From Nocardia tengchongensis (GTDB lineage: Bacteria; Actinomycetota; Actinomycetes; Mycobacteriales; Mycobacteriaceae), in assembly GCF_018362975.1 (NCBI RefSeq), contig NZ_CP074371.1, forward strand, positions 3,286,001 to 3,350,000: 64,000 nucleotides of DNA. Direction: 5' to 3'. This document shows positions 36,783-49,000 of this stretch, piece after piece. Below the pieces are notes generated by a model, which was given only the letters and a program-made list of their open reading frames with translations, was not told the DNA's origin and ran no database searches. Both the position numbers and the translations under genes were made by a program. Numbering within the stretch: position 1 is the first letter of the stretch; every line of letters starts with the position of its first letter.

Positions 36783-37196
36783 TCAGCCCGCGGCGGCGCT
36801 GCATTCGCGACAGGTGCCGAAAATTTCCATGGTGTGGCTGATATCGGTGAATCCGTGCTCGGTGGCGATCGTGTCGGCCCAGGCCTCCACGGTCGGTCCC
36901 TCCACTTCGACGGTCCGTCCGCAGCGGCGGCAGACCAGGTGATGGTGGTGTCCGCTCGAGCACTGCCGGTACACCGATTCGCCGGTGTCGGTACGCAGTA
37001 CGTCGACCATGCCGGCGTCGGCGAGGGACTGCAGGGTGCGGTACACGGTGGTCAGTCCGATGCCCTCACCGCGTTTGCGAAGTTCGTCGTGTAGTTCCTG
37101 CGCGGAACGGAATTCGTCGATGTCGGCCAGCAGCGCGGCGATGGCGCTGCGCTGGCGGGTGCTGCGGACCCCGACCGTCTTCTCGGTTGTTCCCAC
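36783..37196 (-). CDS. zur: Zinc uptake regulator Zur (Fur family, FurB)
   Basis: 137 residues. Fur winged helix (STRQRSAIAALLADIDEF, GIGLTTVYRTLQSLADAGMV) and metal sites: HHHHLVCRRCG and the C-terminal CRECS giving the structural CxxC pairs. In mycobacteria the homologue (Rv2359) represses zinc uptake and alternative ribosomal protein genes when zinc is bound. Translated 3 bases after smtB in one operon. Confidence 0.92.
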   Translation of the reverse strand: MGTTEKTVGVRSTRQRSAIAALLADIDEFRSAQELHDELRKRGEGIGLTTVYRTLQSLADAGMVDVLRTDTGESVYRQCSSGHHHHLVCRRCGRTVEVEGPTVEAWADTIATEHGFTDISHTMEIFGTCRECSAAAG

Positions 37197-37199
37197 GGG

Positions 37200-37595
37200 T
37201 CACCCTTCCTCGGCGTGCGCGACCGCGTCGATGACGATGTGCGCGAGATGCTCGTCGACCAGTTCGTAGATGACCTCGCGGCCGGTGCGCTCTCCGCGCA
37301 CCACTCCGGCGGATTTGAGGATCCGCAGGTGCTGGCTGATCAGCGGCTGGGTCACCCCGAGCGTATCGACGAGCTCGTGTACGCAGCGCGGCGACTCCCG
37401 TAGTTGCAGCACGATGGCGATGCGCACGGGCGCCGCGAGGGCGCGCAGCAGTTCCCCGGCGGAGTCCAGAATGGTGCGTGACGGCACCACAGGCGGCTGT
37501 GGCGACCGGTACGGATACTCGTCGTGGGGAATCGCGGCCGGAGCCTCGGTCGCGACGTGCGAGCGCCGCAGGGGCGCGCCGCTGTCCGTGGTCAT
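37200..37595 (-). CDS. smtB: ArsR/SmtB-family metal sensor
   Basis: 131 residues. Winged helix with LLRALAAPVRIAIVLQL, CVHELVDTLGVTQPLISQHLRIL and VVRGERTGREVIYEL; the C-terminal helix DEHLAHIVIDAVAHAEE holds Asp/His residues for the alpha-5 zinc site. In mycobacteria the homologue (Rv2358) represses its own operon with zur when zinc is low. Upstream dyad between -35 and -10 fits that model. Confidence 0.92.
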   Translation of the reverse strand: MTTDSGAPLRRSHVATEAPAAIPHDEYPYRSPQPPVVPSRTILDSAGELLRALAAPVRIAIVLQLRESPRCVHELVDTLGVTQPLISQHLRILKSAGVVRGERTGREVIYELVDEHLAHIVIDAVAHAEEG

Positions 37596-37623
37596 CGAAC
37601 CAACTCCTTATTGGAAACCGATG

Positions 37624-37654
37624 CCATTCTTATATGCACGGGTGCGCATGTCAA
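37624..37654 (-). promoter_or_regulatory. smtB-zur promoter with SmtB-type operator
   Basis: On the minus strand, -35 TTGACA (37654-37649) and a -10-like AAGAAT 17 bases on. The imperfect dyad ATATGCAC-GG-GTGCGCAT (37632-37649) lies between them, where a bound ArsR/SmtB dimer would block polymerase. Confidence 0.55.
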
Positions 37655-37790
37655 ACGCGACACTCTGACGATCTCGCGCCCGCCGCAGGGGCGGCGGGGC
37701 GCGGGGCATCGGTGTAAAAGGGCTGGCGGTGTGCAGATAGTCTGGACCTAATCCTTTGCAATCTTCCGGACACGGATGGAGAACTGTTCA

Positions 37791-39182
37791 GTGGCACCCA
37801 AGTCGAAGGTGGACACCGTCGCCAATCTCGCCAAGCGTCGGGGTCTCGTGTACCCGAGCGGTGAGATCTACGGCGGAACGAGGTCGGCCTGGGATTACGG
37901 TCCGCTGGGCGTGGAGCTCAAGGAGAACATCAAGCGGCAGTGGTGGCGGTCCATGGTGACCAGCCGCGACGACGTGGTCGGTCTGGACTCGTCGATCATC
38001 CTGCCGCGTCAGGTGTGGGTGGCCTCGGGTCACGTCGCGGTGTTCAACGACCCGCTGGTGGAATGCCTCAACTGCCACAAGCGGCACCGGCAGGACCACC
38101 TGCAGGAGGCGTACGCCGAGAAGAACAAGCTCGACGACCCGGACTCGGTGTCCATGGAGCTCATCGTGTGCCCCGACTGCGGCACCGTGGGCAAGTGGAC
38201 CGAGCCCAAGGACTTCAACATGATGCTGAAGACCTACCTGGGCCCGGTCGAGTCCGAAGAGGGCATGCACTACCTGCGCCCGGAGACCGCGCAGGGCATC
38301 TTCGTCAACTACGACAACGTGGCGACCACCGCGCGCAAGAAGCCGCCGTTCGGCATCGCGCAGATCGGCAAGTCGTTCCGCAACGAGATCACCCCGGGCA
38401 ACTTCATCTTCCGCACCCGCGAGTTCGAGCAGATGGAGATGGAGTTCTTCGTCAAGCCGGGCGAGGACGAGCAGTGGCACCAGTACTGGATCGACACCCG
38501 CATGGCCTGGTACACCGACCTCGGCATCGACCCGGAGAACCTGCGGCTCTACGAGCACCCGAAGGAGAAGCTGTCCCACTACTCCACCCGCACGGTGGAT
38601 ATCGAGTACCGCTTCCGCTTCGCCGGCAGCGAGTGGGGTGAGCTCGAGGGTGTCGCCAACCGCACCGACTTCGACCTGAAGACGCATTCGGAGCACTCGG
38701 GCAAGGATCTGGTCTACTTCGATCAGCAGACCGGTGAGCGCTACACGCCGTTCGTGATCGAGCCGGCGGCCGGTCTGACCCGTTCGCTGATGGCGTTCCT
38801 GGTCGACGCCTATCACGTCGAGCAGGTGCCGACAGCCAAGGGCGGCGTGGAGGATCGCACCACGCTGCGCCTGGATCCGCGGCTCTCGCCCGTCAAGGCG
38901 GCCGTACTTCCGTTGTCGCGCAACGCCGATCTGTCGCCGAAGGCCAAGGATCTGGCCGCGCAGCTGCGCCGGAACTGGAACGTGGACTTCGACGACGCCG
39001 GCGCGATCGGCCGCCGCTACCGCCGCCAGGACGAGATCGGCACCCCGTTCTGCATCACGGTCGACTTCGACACGCTCGAGGACCACGCGGTCACCGTGCG
39101 TGAGCGGGACTCGATGGCTCAGGAGCGGGTCGCTCTCGATCAGGTAGAGGGCTACTTGGCCGCGCGCCTCATCGGCGCCTGA
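37791..39182 (+). CDS. glyS: Glycyl-tRNA synthetase (alpha2 type)
   Basis: 463 residues, class II synthetase. Motif 1 region [22 protein letters not shown], motif 2 [25 protein letters not shown], motif 3 [16 protein letters not shown], and an anticodon-binding domain at the C-terminus. A zinc site is suggested by CLNCHKRH and CPDCG. GTG start at 37791 ([18 protein letters not shown]); length equals Rv2357c (463). Divergent from smtB-zur. Confidence 0.95.
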   Translation: MAPKSKVDTVANLAKRRGLVYPSGEIYGGTRSAWDYGPLGVELKENIKRQWWRSMVTSRDDVVGLDSSIILPRQVWVASGHVAVFNDPLVECLNCHKRHRQDHLQEAYAEKNKLDDPDSVSMELIVCPDCGTVGKWTEPKDFNMMLKTYLGPVESEEGMHYLRPETAQGIFVNYDNVATTARKKPPFGIAQIGKSFRNEITPGNFIFRTREFEQMEMEFFVKPGEDEQWHQYWIDTRMAWYTDLGIDPENLRLYEHPKEKLSHYSTRTVDIEYRFRFAGSEWGELEGVANRTDFDLKTHSEHSGKDLVYFDQQTGERYTPFVIEPAAGLTRSLMAFLVDAYHVEQVPTAKGGVEDRTTLRLDPRLSPVKAAVLPLSRNADLSPKAKDLAAQLRRNWNVDFDDAGAIGRRYRRQDEIGTPFCITVDFDTLEDHAVTVRERDSMAQERVALDQVEGYLAARLIGA

Positions 39183-39196
39183 AGATAGTTTCTCGG

Positions 39197-39233
39197 AAAG
39201 ACCGGTCAATGGCTGACCGGTCTTTTCTTTTTT
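39197..39233 (+). terminator. Intrinsic terminator of glyS
   Basis: AAAGACCGGTCA (39197-39208), 5-base loop, TGACCGGTCTTT (39214-39225), then CTTTTTT-rich tail. Textbook stem plus T-run, separating glyS from the NRPS locus. Confidence 0.92.
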
Positions 39234-39267
39234 CGTCACCCAGAAATTCGGAGTGACGAACTGAAAT

Positions 39268-39285
39268 TGAGTAACCGACTACTCA
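39268..39285 (+). promoter_or_regulatory. Dyad upstream of the NRPS locus
   Basis: TGAGTA-ACCGAC-TACTCA, 6-bp arms, in an AT-rich stretch (39230-39330) that is the only likely promoter region for the two-gene NRPS locus. Confidence 0.45.
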
Positions 39286-39373
39286 TGTTAACGACCCATG
39301 GCCGGCGCACTATTTAAATGTACGTGGGCAACGGCGCCTTCTCCTGCCGAAGCTCGATCAGCCGAGGTGAGTC

Positions 39374-40084
39374 ATGAGCGAGCGTGTTATCGGCCCCCGC
39401 TCGGGGCTGCAGTGGGTCCCCCTGCGGGATGCCGGATCGACCTGTCCCGCCGCCCGAACCACGGTGGCGGCCTTCCGGTCCTGGGCGGATTCCCATCTGA
39501 CCCAACCCAAGGACGAAATGGGTCGTGACGGGCCGGTCTGTCCGTACGTGCTGCCGTCGATCCGGCGGGATCTGCTGTGGCTGGCGCAGGTGCCGGCCGC
39601 CGACCCGCAGCCCGAGTGGATGCGCGCGATCATCCGCGACGCGCTGGAGCTGTATCCCGGACTGCCCACCGGGAACGGTAGTTCCAGTTCGGTGTTGCGC
39701 GCATTGATCACGATATTCCCGAATATGACTGACTATTCGCTGATCGATGAAATTCACGACGAATTCAAGACCATTTTCGTGAGCCACGGCTTCATGCTCG
39801 GACAGTTCTATCCGGGGTGCGATCAACCGGGTCTGTGGAACAAGGAGTTCAAGCCGCTGGATGCGCCGCTGCCGATGCTGGTGGTGCGCCCCATGATGAC
39901 AACCGATTTCCCGTTCCTGGTCGAGAAGCCGGAGTGGGCGGATGCCTATGTGCGCAAGTTTGCGCCGACGCTGCCCGCGCACGTGCGTTCGGTCATGGTG
40001 GGGCGCTTGACCTCTCGGGCCGCGTCCCGGCTACCCGCCTACCAGGTGCGACCGGCCGGCGAATCCTGCTCGACCGGCAGTTAG
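39374..40084 (+). CDS. Uncharacterised NRPS-linked protein (DUF6875-like)
   Basis: 236 residues, no signal or membrane segment. Conserved-looking stretches are [17 protein letters not shown] and [20 protein letters not shown] followed by [18 protein letters not shown]. They recall proteins labelled DUF6875 found beside peptide-biosynthesis genes (from memory, not certain). Cys and His are few, and no catalytic motif is recognised. GAGGTGA precedes the ATG. It ends 10 bases before the NRPS start with no clear NRPS SD, so NRPS translation is probably coupled to it. Confidence 0.55.
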   Translation: MSERVIGPRSGLQWVPLRDAGSTCPAARTTVAAFRSWADSHLTQPKDEMGRDGPVCPYVLPSIRRDLLWLAQVPAADPQPEWMRAIIRDALELYPGLPTGNGSSSSVLRALITIFPNMTDYSLIDEIHDEFKTIFVSHGFMLGQFYPGCDQPGLWNKEFKPLDAPLPMLVVRPMMTTDFPFLVEKPEWADAYVRKFAPTLPAHVRSVMVGRLTSRAASRLPAYQVRPAGESCSTGS

Positions 40085-40094
40085 GTATTGCTTG

Positions 40095-43000
40095 ATGGCA
40101 CGCGTTTCGGAGCACACCTTTCCGCTCTCCCCGGCGCAGCTCGGGATGTTCTACGCCCAGCAGCTCGACCCGGGGGTTCCGCTGTCGGAGGCCCAGTACA
40201 TCGAGATGCACGGCCCGCTGGACGTGACCACGTTGCGCCGGGTCGCCGCCCAGGCGGGGCGCGAATTCGGTTCCGGTGTGCTGCGTTTCGTCGAGATCGG
40301 GGATCGGCCGTATCAGGTGGTCGAGGCCGGGGTGGAGCCCGCGGTCGGGTTCCTGGATTTCCGGGACCGGACCGATCCGGTCGCCGCGGCGCTGGCGTGG
40401 ATGCGCGCCGATGTCGCGGAGCCGATCGACATGTTCGGCGCGTCCGCCGGGGTATCCACAGTGATCCGGGTCGGGGAGTCCCATCACCTGTGGTACACCA
40501 GAGCTCACCACCTTCTCATCGATGGATTCGGTTCGGTGACCATGCTGTATCGGGTCGCCGAGCTGTACAACGCCGCGGTGCGCGGGCAACCGGCGCCTCC
40601 CGGCACCGCGGCCTCGTTGCTGGATGTGCACGAGGCGGAGATGGCGTACCGGGAGTCCTCCCGGTACGCCACCGACGAGCACTACTGGCGCGAGGCCACC
40701 GCGGGCATGCCGGACCGCTGCAGCCTGGTCGCGTCCACCGCCCCCGCCTGCGCCCTGGGCCGGGAAGCGCGCGCTCGACTGGGCGACCGCACCGCGGCCC
40801 GGCTGGAAGCGGCCGCGCGCCGCTTCGACACCAGTTCCGCGACCGTGGTGATGGCCGCCGTCGCCCTCTACTACGCCCGCCTGACCGCCACCGAGGACGT
40901 GGTCCTGAGCCTGCCCGTCTCCGGCCGCACCACCGCGTTGCTGCGGCGTTCGGGCGGCATGATCGCCAATGTGGTGCCGCTGCGCGTGCCGGTGCCGCGC
41001 ACGGGACTGGTCGGCGAGGTGCTGGACGCGGTCCGCGTCGCGGCCTCGGGCGCCCTGCGCCACCAGCGTTTCCGCCACGAGGACATGCACGCGAGTCAGG
41101 ACGGCTCGCGTGCGCGGGCGGACGATGTCCGCGTGGACGGCGGGCGCGGAGACACCGGCGGACCCGGCGTCGACGCGAGCGGTCGTCACGAGGACGGGGA
41201 ACGGCGGGCGGAATTCGGGCGGGGGATGACCGGGCCGGTCATCAACATCATGTTGTTCCCGGCCGGGATCGATTTCGAGGGGGTCGAGTCGAGCCTGCAC
41301 GTGGTGACGTCGGGGCCGATCGAGGATCTGTTCGTCAACTTCTATCAGCACGGGGCGGGTGCGCCGATCCATGTCGACTTCGCGGCGAATCCGCGGTTGT
41401 ACGACGAGGATTCGCTGACCCGGCATCATCGCCGGTTCCTGGCGCTGCTGGATTCGCTGCTGTCGGCCGAGCCCCGGACGCCGGTTGCCGAGCTGGATTA
41501 TCTGGTGGCGGACGAGAAGCCGCTGCTGGCGGGCGCGCACGGCGCGGCCGCGCCCGAACCGCGAGTGCTGCCGGAGATTCTGGCCGCCGGTCTGCGCCGG
41601 GCGGGTCCCGACGCGATCGCGGTGATGGCCGGGGAACGGCGGCTGACCTACGGTGAGCTCGACACACTGTCGAATCGGCTGGCGCGCAGGATCTTGCGCG
41701 CGGGCGCCGCCGAGGCCGGCGCGCGTGGCCCGGCGGTCGGCCCGGAATCGACCGTGCTGCTGGCACTTCCACGATCTATCGAGGCCGTGGTCGCGCTGTG
41801 GGCCGTGGCCAAGACCGGTGCGGCGTTCGTCCCGGTCGGCACCGCGTTGCCCGCGGAACGGCTGGCACGGATCGCCACCGAGTCGGGTGCGCAACTCGGG
41901 CTGGGACTCTCGGATTCGAGTGCTGTACAGCCGGATTCGGTGCACTGGATAACCCTCGACGGCCTGCTGCAAGGCGGTTCTGTCGCGGGGCTGCCGGATG
42001 GGCCATTGACCGATGTCGAGGTCCCGGTGCGGGCGCGGGTCGGGAATCCGGCGTATGTGGTGTTCACGTCGGGGTCGACCGGTGTGCCCAAGGGCGTGGT
42101 GGTGACTCATACCGGGTTGGCGGGGCTGGCGGCGGCGATCGTGGCGGCGTATCGGGTCGATCCGGGTTCCCGGGTCCTGCAGTGCCTGAACCCGAGTTTC
42201 GACGCGGCGGTGCTGGAGTGGTTGATGGCGTTCGCCTCCGGTGCCACGCTGGTGGTGGCCGAGCCGGACCCGGTGGTGGGCGCCGAATTGGCCGGGCTGG
42301 TCCGGGATTACGGCATCACGCAGGTGTGTTCCACGCCTGCGGTGTTGTCCACGCTGGAGTCGGATGCGCTCGACGGTGTGCACGCGGTGTCCTCGGGCGG
42401 CGAGCCGACGCCGCCGGATATCGTGGCGCGGTTCGGGATCGGGCGGGATCTGCTGAACTCGTACGGGCCCAGTGAGACCACGGTGGCCGTCACCTACACC
42501 GGCGGCCTGGTCGCGGGCGTCGACTCCGGCCTCGGCGATCCGATCCCGGGCGCGGGGATGTTGGTGCTGGATCGCTGGCTGCGGCCGGTGCCCATCGGTG
42601 TGGCGGGCGAGTTGTACGTGAGTGGTCCGGGGGTGGCGCGCGGATATCTGGGCCGTCCCGGTCCGACCGCCGAACGGTTCCTGCCCGCGCCGGACGGTGC
42701 GGCCGGGGCCCGCATGTATCGCACCGGAGATCTGGTGCGCTGGACCGAGCACGGCGTGATCGAGTACGTGGGTCGCGGCGATTTCCAGGTGAAGTTGCGG
42801 GGCATGCGGGTCGAGCTGGGGGAGATCGACGCCGTCCTGAACACGCATGCCGCGGTGGAGATCGCGGTGACCGTGGCGCGGCCGGGTCCCGGCGGCGGCA
42901 CCGTGCTGGCCGCGTACGTGGTGCCGCACGCGGGTTCCGCGATCACCGAGACCGAGCTGCTGGATCATGCGACGCACCGGCTGCCGCCGTACATGGTGCC

Positions 43001-46000
43001 CGCGACGGTGACGGTGCTGGGCGCGCTGCCGTTGACCGCCAACGGCAAGGTGGATCGCCGGGCCCTGCCGGAACCCGTTGTGGCGCAACCGGTCGAGGCC
43101 GCTGTGGCCGCCTCCGAGACCGAGCGGGTGCTGTGCACCCTGTTCGCCGAGGTCCTGGGCGCCACCGAGGTCGGTCCGGGCACGTCGTTCTTCGCCCTGG
43201 GCGGCGATTCGATCATGGCCATCACCCTGGTCTCGCGGGCCCGCGCGGCGGGGCTGGTCTTCTCCGCCCGCGAGGTCTTCGAACACCGCACTCCCGCAGG
43301 CCTGGCCGCCGTGGTGACTCATCTGGAGGATCGCCACGAGCGTCTACCCGAACTGCCGGGCGGCGGCGTCGGCCACCTGCCGCTCACGCCCGTCGCGACG
43401 TGGCTGCTGAGCCGTCCGGGCTGGCAGCATTTCGCCCAATCGATGGTGGTCCAGGTTCCGGCGGGAGCCGAACTCCCGGTGCTGCTGGATGCCGTTCAAG
43501 CCGTGATCGACCGCCACGACATGTTGCGCGCCGCCCTCGTCGATACCGACGACGGGCTCCGATTGGATGTCGCCCCACCGCATGCCGTGGCTGCCGAGAC
43601 CCTGTTGACCCGCATCGACTGCACTGCGGCGCACGGCCGGGGCAACGGGCACGGGGGAACGCCGGACGCCGAGGCCATTTCCGGAGCGGACATCGAGCAG
43701 GCCCTGTCCGCGGCCGTGGACCGGTTGGATCCGCGGGCGGGTGTGATGCTGGGGCTGACCTGGCTGGACGCCGGCCCGGAACGCTCGGGCCGGTTGGCCG
43801 TCGCCGTCCATCACCTGGCCTGTGACGCGGTGTCCTGGCGAATCCTGCTGCCCGACTTGATGTCGGCCTGGGCGCAGGCCCGCGTGGGCACCCGGCCCGA
43901 GCTGCGCGAGACCGGCACCTCGATGCGAACGTGGTCCTCCGCGCTCGCGGCCCGGGCGGTCGTGGGCGCCGACCCGGCCGCGACCGAAACGCCGTGGCCG
44001 GTCAGCGAACTCGGCTACTGGCGTGCGGTGTTGTCCGGGGGCGCCCCGATCGGACGGCGTGCCCTGAACCCGTCGGTGGACACGCACCGGACCGCCGGAC
44101 GGATCGACCTCGAAGTGCCGGAGGAGGTTTCGGCCACGCTGGTCGCCCGGCTGGCGGGAACCTATCGCTGCGGCGTCGAGGACGCGCTGCTGGCGGCGCT
44201 GACCCTGGCGGTGGCGCGGTGGCGCGCGGGCCGAGGCGAGCCAGACGACGCGGGAACCGTGGTCGCGGTCGAACGTCACGGTCGTGACGAGACGGCGGTG
44301 GCCGGGGCGGATCTGTCGCGGACGGTCGGCTGGTTCACCGCCCAGGTCCCGGTGCGGCTGGGACCGGTTGCCATGGACGGCGATTCGAGCACCGGACCGG
44401 TGGAGCAGGTGTTGAAGGCCGTCAAGGAGCAGCTGCGGGCGGTGCCACGCGGTGGCCTGGGCTACGGGCTGCTGCGCTATCTGAACCCCCGGACCTCGGC
44501 CGATCTGGCCGCGCTGCCGGAGCCGCGGTTCGGATTCAACTACCTCGGACAGATCCCCGATATCGAGGTCGAGGGCGATTGGCTGCCGGTGTCGGTGGTG
44601 GATCGGCTCGGCGGGCACGCCGACCCGGATATGCCGCTGGCGGCGCTGGTTTCGGTGGATGCCGTCACCCTGGAGTCGACGATGGGGCCACGGATCCGCG
44701 CGGTGTGGCAGTACGCCAGCGAGGCGATCGCGGCCGACGACGTGGAAATGCTGTCGCGGGAGTGGCTTTCGGCGCTCGGCGAGATCGCCGAGCTGCTGGT
44801 GTGCCCGGAGGCCGGTGGCCTGACCCCCGCCGATCTGCCGTTGCTGGACGTCTCTCAGTCGCAGATCGACACGTGGGAACGGACTTTCGGCCGACTGACC
44901 GATGTTTGGCCGTTGACGCCGTTGCAGCGTGGGCTGTTGTTCCAGGCCCAACTGGCCGAGGGCGGCGCGGACGGCTATTCGGTCCAGGCGATCATCGACG
45001 TGGAAGCGGACCTCGACCGTGATCGGCTGACGGCCGCCGCCCAGACGCTGGTCGATCGTCACGATGTGCTGCGCGCCGGATTCCTTACCTCCGATACCAG
45101 TGCCGTCCAGGTGATTCCGGCGGAGGCGGCGGTGCCGTGCGAGTACCGCGAGGCGATCGGCGCGTCCACCGCGGAGCTGGACGCCATCGCCGCGGCCGAG
45201 CTGCGCGTCCCCTTCGCGGTGGACCGCCCCCCGCTCATCCGGTTCCTCTGCATCGCGGCCGGGGATCGCCGTTTCCGGCTGGTCATCGCCAACCATCATC
45301 TGATCCTCGACGGCTGGTCGATGCCGCTGCTGTTCGCCGAACTCATCGGCCTCTACGAAACCTCCGGTGACGACACCGGTTTCGCGACCCCGGTCCCGTT
45401 TCGCACTCACCTCGAATGGCTGGCCGCCCGTCCCTCTGAACGGGCTCGCACCGCGTGGACGCACGCCTTGGCGGGTCTCGACGGCCCCACCCTGATCGCG
45501 CCCACCGCCCCGCGCGCCGACGCCGCGACCACGCCCGTCGCCCATGAGGTCCCGCTGCCCGAGGGCCTGCCCGACGCCCTGCGGCGAACTGCCGCGGCCT
45601 GTCAGGTCACGGTCAACACACTGGTCCAGGCCGCCTGGGCGCTGTTGCTGGCCGAGCGGACCGGAGCCACCGACATCGTCTTCGGCGCCACGGTGTCCGG
45701 CCGTCCGCCGGAACTCCCCGGCTCCGACCGCATGGTCGGCATGCTGGTGAACACCGTCCCGGTCCGGATCACCCTGAATCCGGCCGAATCCATCGCGGAT
45801 CTGCTCGCCCGCGTTCAGCGCGAACAGGCCGCCCTGGCCGAACACCAGCACCTGGGCCTGGACGAGATCCACGCCGCCACCGGCCAGGGCCAGCTCTTCG
45901 ACACGGCCACGGTCTTCGAGTCCTACCCGGTGGACGCGGCCACCCTGGCCGCCGCCACCCGCCACGCCGACCTCACCGTCACCGACCTGCGCGCCCAGGA

Positions 46001-49000
46001 CGGCACCCACTACCCCCTCTCGCTGGCCGCTTACGCCCAGGACGGCCTTCGCCTCGAACTCACCCGCTCACCCCGCTATTTCGATGCCGCCCAAGCCGAT
46101 TCGATCGCCGAGTCCCTGTGCCGCCTCCTCGTCGCCCTGACCGGACAGTCGACCCGCCGCACCGCCACCCTCACCGGTGCGACCCCGGACGCCGATTTCG
46201 CGATTCGCCATGGCCGGCCCGCGAGCGCGCCTCGCCTCCTGCCGGACCTGCTGGGTTCCAGTGCGTCCCCGGACGCGGCCGCGATCCGCGATGCCTCCCC
46301 ACTCGCCGCCGGAGTGGACGCCGCCGTGCCCGTGGATGCCGGAAGGGATGCCGCCGCATCCCGTGCCGCAGAGTCCACCGCGGCGGGCACGGGTCGGTAT
46401 GTGGACGCTCGGCTCGGCCGGAATGTCCACGAACTCACCTACGGACAACTGGAGGTCGCGGCGAATCAGTTGGCGCGCCGGCTGATCGCGGCGGGGGCTG
46501 GCCCGGAGCGGACCGTGCTGGTCGCCCTGCCGCGGTCGATCGAGTCCATGGTCGCGGTGTGGGCTGTCGCGAAGACCGGTGCGGCGTTCGTTCCGGTGGA
46601 CATCACCCAGCCCGCCGCGCGGACGAGTGCGATCGCCGCGGAATGTGGCGCGGTACTGGGAGTTACCGGTGCGGTCCGGGAATCGGACCGGGAGGGCGCC
46701 GAGCTGCCCGGCGAGGTGGAGTGGCTGCGGATCGGCGATGCGCGGTTCGCCGCCGAGTGCGCCGCGCTGTCCGGTGCGGCGGTCACCGATGCGGATCGCA
46801 CCGCGCCCTTGCGTCCCGAGCACGCCGCCTATGTCGTGTTCACCTCGGGTTCCACGGGCACGCCGAAAGGTGTCGTGGTCTCGCATGTCGGGCTGGCCGA
46901 CATGGTGGCGGCCACGATGGTGCGCGGCGGGATCGATGCCGGTGCGCGTGTCCTGCATTGCGTGAACCCGGCTTTCGACGCCGCGATGCTGGTGTGGATG
47001 TCCGCGTTCGCGGCCGGGGCGACGCTGGTCGTCGCGCCGCCGGAGGCGAGCGCCGGCGCCGAACTGGCCGCGGCGATCCGCGCGGGCGCCGCCACCCACC
47101 TGGTCTGCACACCGGGCGTGCTCGGTACGCTCGACGCCGCCGATCTGGACGGGGTCGGAAGCGTCATCGTGGGTGGCGAGGTCTGCCCGCCCGCGCTCGT
47201 CACCCGGTTGGGTGCCGGTCGCGCGCTGGTGAATTCGTATGGTCCGGCCGAAACCACCGTGGCCGCGAGCTTCGGCGACCCGATGACGCCCGAGACGTCG
47301 GCCCTGATGGGCACACCGGTGCCCGGAACGACGTTGCAGGTGCTCGACCGTTGGCTGCGCCCGGTGCCGCTCGGCTCGGTGGGCGAGCTGTATGTGCGTG
47401 GCCCCGGGCTGGCGCGTGGTTACGCGAGCCGCGCCGCGCTGTCCGCGAGCCGGTTCGTCGCCGACCCGTTCGCGGCCGGTCAGCGCATGTACCGCACCGG
47501 CGATCTGATGCGCTGCACCACAAGGGGTTTCGAGTACGCGGGTCGCACCGACTTCCAGGTCAAGATCCGCGGGATCCGCGTAGAGCCGGGTGAGGTCGAT
47601 GCCGTCCTGCTGACGCATCCGCGGGTGGAGGCCGCGGTGACGGTGGCGCGCCGGAATCCGGCCGGGGCGATGACATTGTGCTCGTACGTCACCCTCGATG
47701 CCCCGGTCCCGGTCCCCGACTTGCCGGCGTGGGCGGCGAACCGGCTGCCGCGCTATCTTGTGCCCGCGACGCTGCAGGTTCTCCCGGAGCTGCCTCGCAC
47801 CGTGTCCGGCAAGGTGGATGTGCGTGCCCTCCCGGAACCGTCACTGGTCCAGGTGGAATACGTCGAGCCGACGGGTACGGCGTCGACAGTCGCCGAAACC
47901 TACGCCGAGGTGCTGGGCCTGGATCGGGTCGGCGCTCGCGACGACTTCTTCTCCCTCGGCGGCGATTCCCTCATCGCGACCCGCGTCGCCGCCCGCTTGG
48001 CCGCGCACTTCGACCGGGCGGTCCCGGTCCGTCTGGTGTTCGAAGCCCCGGTTGTCGAGGACTTGGCCCAGCGCCTGGTAGCCGCCGAAACTGGCACTGC
48101 CGCACCCCTGCTGGCCCGCGCTGACCGGGCCGGGCTGGTTCCGCTGTCCCCGGCCCAGCAGCGCATGTGGTTCGTGAACCGCTTCGACCCGGAGTCCCCG
48201 GCCTACAACGTGCCGGTGGCCCTGCGGCTTTCGGGCCACCTCGACCACGCGGCCCTGCACGCGGCCCTGCGTGACGTCCTCGAACGGCACGAAACCCTGC
48301 GGACCGTGTACCCCGACGTCGACGGCGTGGGCAGGCAACGTGTTCTCCCCGCCGCGGAGGTCCCTCTGGACCTCGACCCGATCCCGGTGCCAGCCGATGC
48401 ACTGCCCGCGATGGTCGCGGACACGATCGGCCGGGGTTTCGACGTCACCGCGGCGGTCCCGCTGCGGGTTCGCGTATTCCGGATCGCCGCCGCGTCGCCC
48501 GCTGGTCCGCCGGTCGGGAACGGGGCCGTCGGCGCCGGGCCGATCGATGATCATGTCGTGGTGCTCGTCGCCCATCACATCGCGACGGACGGGTTCTCGA
48601 TGGCCCCGCTGACCCGGGATGTGGCGGCGGCCTACGCGACCCGGGCGTCCGGGGAGGTCCCGGCGTGGGAGCCGCTGCCGGTGCAGTACGCGGATTACAC
48701 CCTGTGGCAACGGGATCGGCTGGGGGAGGAGAGTGATGCGGGGTCGCTCGCGGCCCGGCAGGTGACCTTCTGGTCGGACACGCTGGCAGGGGTGACCGAT
48801 CACCTGGATTTGCCCGCGGATCGTCCGCGCCCGGCCCGGGCTTCGCATCGGGCGGCCGAATGCTCGGCGCGCGTGGACCGCACGGTTTCCGCCGCGATCG
48901 AGCGGTGTGCCCGGGAACATCGGGCGACCCCGTTCATGGTGGTGCACGCGGCGCTGGCGGTGCTGCTGTCCCGGCTGAGCGGGACCGGCGATGTGGTCGT

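Noticed and set aside
39993..43337. 1,114-codon open frame on the minus strand inside the NRPS gene
   Set aside because: It is a mirror frame of the high-GC NRPS coding strand, Arg/His/Gly-rich, with no domain. Similar shadows lie opposite many genes.
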